DNA from: Hippasteria phrygiana
Taxonomy: Eukaryota > Echinodermata > Asteroidea > Valvatida > Goniasteridae
Direction: 5' to 3'
Length of the DNA: 64,000 bases
Assembly (NCBI GenBank): GCA_037893225.1
Contig: JAZGUH010000155.1
Coordinates: 558,001-622,000, forward strand
The position numbers and the translations under genes were made by a program. How positions within the stretch are numbered: position 1 is the stretch's first letter; each line of letters starts with the position of its first letter. Below, piece by piece: positions 38,601 through 47,600 of this stretch. The notes under the pieces were generated by a model, which was not told the DNA's origin, made no database searches, and was given only the letters and a program-made list of their open reading frames with translations.

Positions 38601-41600
38601 CACCACAAAGTACTGGCCAGAACTACATGTAGGTCTTGGAGTCACGGCATATAGGACAAGTTGAGTGAGTGCAAGGTGTGTCTAAATTGAGTACTTGAGT
38701 CACAGTGAACAATCCTCCAAGTTAAATATAAGCTCAAATAAATTTGCATTAAATAATTTGTCTTGATGTGTGTTTGTTTCTTGACAGCTTTTATAATGAT
38801 ACATTGCGATGGAAAACGCTGGATCCGTTGCAGTTGTTAGATCACTTTGCTGATTTTGAAGCTTATTTCGCTCCCGAGTCTTTAAAGGATATATTTAATA
38901 GGGTAAGTTCAGAAAAATATTTTGGTTGTAAAGACAAAAAGAGATTGATTAACAGCAAAATTGATTAACTAACTTGAGAGCAGGGTTAATACAGAGTGGT
39001 CAAGCTTGTTTCCATTCTGTCACACATTTAATGTGTAATATGTGTTTATATGTGACCCGCTCTGCAAAAATGAGTCGGATGTTGCGCAGTATACTTTAAT
39101 ATACATAGCATGTTTTAATATAACTGAAAAATCACACACTTTCATATCAAATGAAAGCTTATTTCATGCTCTTTCAGACCAACTGTAAAAATAGTATTTT
39201 TAACACATCAGAGTCATTTTTGGTAAAGCGGGTCACATATGTATTAATTTACTGAACTCTGCCCAGTAATCTTGTTTGTTTAAATATGGGTAGAAGAAAG
39301 TTATGAATATTAATATATTAAAACATGATGTCATCAAAAGCTACCATATTTGTTTGAATTTATTCTTATACAGAAAGTAAAATGCAACTTTACTTGAATT
39401 TGTGCATGTTGGTGCATGCAGTGAAGGCTTTTTTAGCAGGCCAGTTTTAATGCACATTGTAAAGTTGTTGGGAAAAGCATTTTTGTAAATACATTTGGAT
39501 GTCTATTTGTCTGTCCAGCTGTAGCCGCACCCAAAACTGGAGGAAATGTACATAGACCTGACTGTTTTATGTGATATTTTGATTTGCGAATTCGTACAGC
39601 AACCTCACTTTCCTGCTATTTTTGTTTTTACATTGACCGGCAGACGGGCATTGGCCACGCCTACCAAACCAAGCCTTGTCTCAACCCACAGGATTCTGAG
39701 TGTCCGAACACAGCACCCAACAAGCAGAGTGGACAGGTCAGTGAGACATTCAGTTGATTTACTGCCTCTTTGCTCTTTTCCCAAGAATAATATGGGAGTG
39801 GACATAATTTGCTTATCTCAGCTCTGACTGGACAAAGGGCACGTTGGTAAATTTGAACTTGTTTTGAATATATATATTTTTTTAACACCTTGCGTACGGA
39901 TGACGCAAATATGCGCAAAAAGAACAGTGCCACCAGGCCGGATGACGCAATTGGCCGCCATTTGTGCAGTTTCAATCCATTGTTGGATTAAACAGTGCCA
40001 CCAGGCCGGATGACGCCATTGGCCACTGTTTGTGCAGTTTCAATCCATTGTTGGATTATTGTGTATAGGTTACGCTTGACTGCACAAACACATTGTAGCG
40101 GTTCGCTTGGCTGCCAGAGCCGCCGCGGCACCCTGACGTCTCCCATAAAATACCGTACTCAAGGGGTTAATGAGCCAGCAGTTTTTACAGAAATTTGTTC
40201 TCTTAATAGAGAAGTGAAGTTGCATTTATAAGTTTTGAAATGTCTCTAGGCTGGTTACAATCGCCAATGAGTATTTTGGGCAGTTAAAATTTAATAGACA
40301 ACAATTTAATATGTTCATAATTGCTGGGCAAGATCCCTAGAGCATTCTACATGTACATGTATAATGATCTTGAAATTTACCAAATATTGTTAACCTCAAA
40401 GACTGGGTGAGTTCTTCAAAACTTGGAATTTACGGCAAAAGATTCTTGTACTCATTGTGAATATGACATCAATGTTTCGGGTCTGTTCCTAGCCTGGATT
40501 AAGAGTCTCCTCCTCTCCTCACAGGTGCCTGATATTGCTGCTGAGCTAACGGGTGGTTGTACAGGCTTTGCAAGCACCTTCATGGTCTGGCCGGAGGAGC
40601 TTATTGTAGGAGGCATAACCAAGAATGCCACTAACCACATCACAAGGTATAGGAGTATTCATGCACATAATGTGATATGAATCTAATATGCATTATGTGA
40701 ATATTTCCATTTATGTGTAAGATGTATTTTGTAACCGCTCGCATTTAAATAAAAAAACGCAGTTTGTCAGTGTTATAATCAGCATGTGAATGTCTGGAAA
40801 AGAACATTGAATATATTGGTGAATTTATTGATAGAATTAACCGTTTCTAAATGTTTCCCATTCATGACTTGTTCGTTTAGTAATATTGTTCGTTTAGTGT
40901 TATTGGTTGATGAATTTAAATATCACAAACAAATTTAATTAACAACAAAAATTAATTTGTCTTCTAATAGCACTACTAACCAAGAGTCTGTTTTCTCCAT
41001 TTTGGATCCACTTGTCTGAAATAAAAATTCAGATAAGGTAAGAGGGTGTGTTTTTGTGTGATGAAAAACTGCTTTGCCTGAATGTTGCATGTTCCCGTTG
41101 AAGACAATTTTCTTGACAGCCATAGAGCTTAATATTATGCTATTCTGTTTGAAGCCAGTTAGAATGTTCTTCGGTGTTTTTCAGTTCAACTTGAGGCTGC
41201 CAACCATTTTGAAGTGAAGGAATTTTGCATGTTGTGATCGGTTGTTCTGTATGTTTGATAACATTGCTGCATTCTGTAATGACATATTTTTGCGTGAAGC
41301 ACAGGAAGACAAGCATGGATGCAATATTTCAGGCGATTTGAATTTGTCATGAAATATTTCAGAAAATGTTTTCTTTATTTTGTTTATTATATATGTGTAT
41401 TGTTGCATGAGGTGACCCTTGAGACAAGTGTGGACATGGAATGTTTGTTTGTCTACAGCCAGATTGATAATGTCTTATACAGATATTGCCTTGTTCCAGT
41501 GCTGTGTATCTTCCATGTGCATTATAGCACAGTCCAATATTCAGATACAGTTTTCTAGGCATTGGGTAGGGGGGCTAGAAGAAGGTAAAGCTTTCCTTCA

Positions 41601-44600
41601 ATGTCCCCACCCAAACCCAGACCCCTCCCTAATTGTCACAAGTTTTTCCAGCTCTCTGAACATCTTTTAAAAGTTTGTCAAATAAAAATAAAATTGGTCA
41701 AACAATCCACACACAAAACTTGGTTAACTTACGAATATTCCTTTGATCCCGTTCTTCTCCTGGAGCAGTTTCTGCAGTTAAAGTCAAAAGTTATGTTTAA
41801 TCCTCGGTCAACACCTTGGCAAGTCTTGAAATGGGACTGCAACCCCAATTCAAATTAAAAACATTCCAAATTTGTTCTGGTTCTGATCTTGTGTTGTGCA
41901 TCCTTGTCTTTGCTTGCTCCAGTGCTGAGGCACTCCAGACCATCATACAACTCAAGGGACAGAAGGAGATGTATGAAGCTTGGAGGGGTAACAACAAGGT
42001 CTTAGAGATCAGGTGGACGGCCGAGAAGGCCGGGGCAATCGTGCAGGAGTGGCAGCGGAAGTTCACACAGGTAAAAGAGAAAAAGAATCTTCCTGGAAAT
42101 TGTTAGTGTAGTTTAGGACCATTTTCCTATAGAAGAGTGAAAATCTACATACACAATAGGGCTCACCGAAATATCTGGTGATGAGGTCTTTCTGAATATC
42201 AGCAAGATTTTTGTGGAAAGAAGGCCGGCAGGATTTTGTGTTTTGAGGGAAATTATCGGATGAAGCAACAGTGAAGACAAACATACGGCATAATCAGGGA
42301 GAACTGTTCGACATTGACAAAAATGAAGATTTCACATTTAGAGCTTGGTTTGGAAACACATCGCTGATAGTTTGATGGAAAGTTAGGTTTTTATAACCCG
42401 ATCCCCGACTGGTCAGGCTAAAAGTAGAGACAGTGAAAATCCGCGATCGCAGGATCACGGACGGAATCATGGAATCAAGTGTCAAAAACGGAATTGAAGA
42501 TTTTGAGCGCAAAAAAACGGAAAACGCATTTCAAAATAGGATTGAATGAGAATGATATTAAATTCAATTAAATATTACAAAAATGTACCGATAAGCTTTT
42601 TAAATAACAGAAGAATCACGTTAAAATGACAAGGCAGCATACCGTTAATCACGCAACGTAAACTCCAGCCGATTATGTACACCGTACACGACAGCGTACA
42701 TGGTACCACGCGTACACCAATTCATTTAGAATTTGGGCTAGTCACGCACTTGGGGCCTGACCCGATTTCATTCTATTCCGCTGGTATCCTGCGGCAGAAC
42801 AAATACCTTGATGTGGGAACCGGCGCAATGAACCAGCGGTCGGATTCGTGGCCCAATCATGCCAACATAGGGGTGAAACCTCCTGTTACTGGATGTGATT
42901 TGCGTGCATGCACGTGCTACTCCTGTTAAACATTTCACGCTGCGAAGATTTTATTCCATCTCTAAAATGCCCTCTGTGCTCATCAAAATTGAAAACTTCC
43001 CATCTAAAATCATGCAAAATCAGTCGGATTATCAGGTTTATAACTTTGGGTTCTTTATTAACTGTTCACTTCTGGATATTTCTTTGGGGGAGGGACGTAC
43101 ATGTAATGATTGGGCGACTACACCAGACAACTCATAATCATGTATGCAATGGGGACGTTTTACCAATTTTTTTGTCATCGGGGAGGTAATTCTATTCAAA
43201 AGGCTTCAAATTCCAGAAAAACGGGAAAAAACGTAATTTACAAAATTGCGGAATGGAAAATGCAACATTTTCAGGCGGATTTCCACTGTTTCTATAAAAG
43301 TAGTATTGAGCGTAAGGATTAGTAAACAGAATGGCAGAAATATGAAGTTTGACAAAACAGAGACTTATCAGAACTCACAGAAGCAGGAAAGAACTCCACA
43401 TTTTTTATAGTAATTAACCTATTCTTGAAATTTTTTTTTAAGAATAGCTGTTTGGAAAAGAAGGATTACTTGAAGTTGGAAAAGGTGATTTTGGAATGAT
43501 AAAAACAATTAATAAGTAAAAATATGGAGTTGATCTACAGGTGTCCCAAACTATACTATTGCTAGTATAGAGAAACAAGAAGAATTTCAGAAGAATTCAA
43601 AACAACATTTTGACTTGAGTCGATGTTGAGTGTGGAGGTAGCATCAGTACTTAAGGCCGATAAACCTCAATCTTTCTTTTGTTACAGGTTGTTCGGAATA
43701 GCTCCATCCTGAACTCTCAAGACGTGAATGCCTTCACATCAGCCTCGCTGATCGACGTGCTGCAGGAGTTCTCAAATCTCAGCATTGTCAGAGTGGCAAT
43801 GGGATACATCTTCATGGTACATTGCTCTTTAAAACGTAGCCACAAATACCTTTTACTATGTATATGTCTTTATTCTCATAAAAAAAAGTAATCTTAAAAC
43901 AACTGATATTTATTCTCAGATATTGATCAGACATTAAATGGATTGATTGCAGAGATTGGATTGTTGATTGATCTGTTGACTGATTTGATTGGGCGACTGA
44001 TTTAGTGTTGATTGCTTTAGTCATTGATCGATTGTTCGATGGAACGGTTGATTGATTGATTGATTTTTAATAGTTGATTATAGGTCAGGGAATTGAGTGA
44101 TTAAAGTACAAAATATTATTATTGGCCAGTTCCAAATATAAGGCATGTTTTCTGAAGGGGATTGTCGTGATTTCTGAAGAGGATCATCACGATTCAACCT
44201 TCAATCAGATTGTATTGGGAGGTAATTCTTGATTTTTGTTTTCGCTTCAACTCAGGTGATGTATGCCTTCTTCACCATGATGAAACTCAGCGACGGTGTT
44301 CGGTCTCAGGGTGGGGTGGGTCTATCGGGGGTTCTGCTCGTGGCTGGCTCAGTGGCTGCTAGCCTAGGTTTCTGTGCCTGGATTGGGCTCACGTTCAATG
44401 CATCCACAACTCAGGTAAGACACCGGGCTTCCCATTTCTCTTCATGTGGTCATAAATCAGTCTGCGTAGTCATGACAAATTCTTCATTGTTTTTGTGGTA
44501 GTTGGGTTTGTTGCCCAGTGATGATACTGTGAAACATTGCGTTTGGGTTTTTCCATTTTCAACATGGCCATTCAGGAAAGCTGTGGCTTTCCTGTCTGCA

Positions 44601-47600
44601 AGAGATGTTTATTGACATTAAAAGGTTTTCTTGGAGTTAGTGATAATTTGTTTTGGGCATAATGTACAATAAATGCCACACACCCATTAACCACTCATGG
44701 AGCCCGGTTTTAAAGATCAGGACACAATTTCATGGCTGTGCGTAGCCTTGGTCAAGGCGTTAGACTAGTGCGATGAACAGTGGCCGCGATTTGCACTCGC
44801 ACATACTGTATATATACACCATACACGTACATGAAGCGAGAACAGCGACTTCACGCAGTTAGGCTACAATATGCAAATCAGTTGAGTCTCACAGCGTCGA
44901 AAACGCCTTGGCTTATGATTTTCAGCGACAACCTCGTATACGAATAATAGATGATGTAGGCGGGGGCCAATGTATAGAATGTCCAATCACCAACGATAAA
45001 CCCCAATGTTATCAAATGTTGCAAACGTCGAAAACATGGTGGAACTTCCACATGTTCAAAACTGTTTGTCTTCTCAGGAAATCTCTTGTTTATTAAATTC
45101 TGCACCATTCTGCTCAGAATCGCTGCGGCCAGGCACGAAGCTCATAGTGATAGTCATATCGCCTGACAGCATTAGTGCAACAATCAACCAATCAGAAAAT
45201 GATTCTTAAAGGTCAACTCAGCTTATTAGCATAATGAGCACCACCCCCAGATCTTACCACATGCATAAACTGATTTGCATATTGATTGTTGCTGAGTGAG
45301 GTTGCTGTTCATGATTTTTTATTATTTTTTGTTTGCAATGAGAAGCATTATGCATGGTGAGAACCCGGGCGGCCGGTCGGCTGGTCGGCGCGCACAGATA
45401 CTATCATGACGGATGCCAGCGTTGAACGCCTTGACCAAGGCTAGTCTCTGCGTACCTTAAGCAAAACATTGTTACCAGCTGCACCAGAGAAAAGTATCAT
45501 TTCACAGAATTCCAAGGAATTTGAGTTTGTGGCTTGTGTACAGTGAAGCGATCCTGTGCTTTATACAGAGTTAAGTGTATAATTTCTTGGTTAGCATTGT
45601 GTGCATAGAATGGCAATACATGCCGTAAGCATGGAATTCTATGAACCATAAATTGGTTCCTTGGCTTGGAACTGGTGAACTGGTCATATTGATAAAGATC
45701 ATTATCTTGTATCCCTTGCAAAAAAATAGACACCTTGTGACTTTGTAAGTGGTTTCTTTGTGAGAAATGCTAAAAAAGCAAACCTTTTAAAGCTTTAAAA
45801 TGTTGGGACCAGGAAGGCATATCCCTTTAAGGTGGACAAAGCATCCAAGTGATGTCACTCAATGTGCCTAATGGGTCAGGGTCAGGGAAGGGTCAAGGGT
45901 CGTTGTTACTGGCCCAGATTCAGTTGGCTGATAGTCATCTCACCATGCCTCTCCACCCATGGAGGTAGTCCCCCTTGGGGGAACATGGGGTCATGGGGGT
46001 CACTGGAGGGCTGTTGACTTCCTGGGTGTTATACTTTGAGGGTGACATTCTCTCACACTGAAGCAGATTTTTGGTTTAGGTTTGTTTGGCATATTCTCGG
46101 ATTCTTAAGGCTAAAATTGATGTATTTTTTATGCAGAATCAATTATGATAATGTGACCTGCTGTACAAAAAGGGTATTATGTGGCACTATGTGAAAACAC
46201 ACACACAGGGCTGTTCTATGTGAAGAGGGTGAAAACATCTTCATATGACTGATTTTGTGTGTGTTGGGTTTGTTGGCTTCTATTATATCTATATTTTAAT
46301 AATTTATTTTCAGAAACATTAATATTGATGAGTTAAGATGAAAAAACAAATGTTGATAGAAATGATTTCTATCTCATTTCTTTGTACTTGTTATGTTGAA
46401 CTTTAAGGGCTACATGTATATCTCTAAACGTACTTCTGTTAAATTGGAAAATGTGAGTATGCAAATGTCAAGATATCTCAAGAACATAAAATGGCAGAGG
46501 GGTCAAACCTACACTAAATTAAAGCTTAGGATGTGACAAATTCAACTATGTATATAACTCATTTTAAAATTTGGCGACATAATACTCATTTTTGTAGAGC
46601 CGGTTACATATAGTGTATAAATGATGTCATAACAACCAAGGAACATTTTCAGCCAGATGTGGGGTGTCCGGCTCTGCATGAGAGTGGTTCACAAGTTTTT
46701 GACCACATGGGTTCATTTGCATTAGTCATTCAAGTGAATTAGTCATTCAAGTGAATATATTGCCTATGTATTGTGTTTGGCTCTTGTAAAATAAAAGCGG
46801 GCAAAAACTTGTCTCAAAACCTTAGCTTACTTCTAAGGTCACATGTACAATTTTGGATCAAATTCAGCATTATTAGGTATTTTCATTGGTTGAGAAAAAT
46901 TGCATTTGCCTCATGCAGGGGTAAGATTTCTCCAGATTTTTTCCTGATTTCAGGATTTTGGGTGAGACGGCTTCCAGATTTCCGGAAGATTTTTTGGTGC
47001 TGAATTTTTTTTTTATCATTTGAAAATCACCTCTGCAACCTGAAACATTATTTTTGGAATTTTGAACCGTATCTTTTGGTAGAAAATGCATTTTCTTATG
47101 CATTTTTTTGTACAAATGAAATGGCTCCGAATGTTTCCTGGAATTTTTCATTTTACTCAAATCTCACCCCCTGCTCAGGTTGCTTTAAACCAGAGGTTGC
47201 TGATGTTGAAAACAAGTTTCTGTAGATTAAAAGAATGTCTTGGAAATAACCTTATCAAACAAAATAGGAAGATCTGGCTTCATTTGAAGGCTACCCAAGT
47301 TCCAGTTTTTTCCAACCTATAAATATCTGGCTCATAAATTTCTTCCGGCTGGGTAAAACAGAAAGGAAGCATCATAAAAACAAATTGTGTATGGTCAATT
47401 GTGAAAAGGAAGCTCCTACATGTATGTGTGTGTGTTCATGGGGGTGGTAAGGAAAAGTTACAATGGCAGGAGGCATTACCTACATGTCTGCTTGTCCATC
47501 ACATTAACAGCTGATGAATCTGTCCTCTCCCACATAAAAAATATTTTGATGACTTCCTCTCCTTGACTGGTTACTATAGTAACGGGATGATTCCCTTTGT

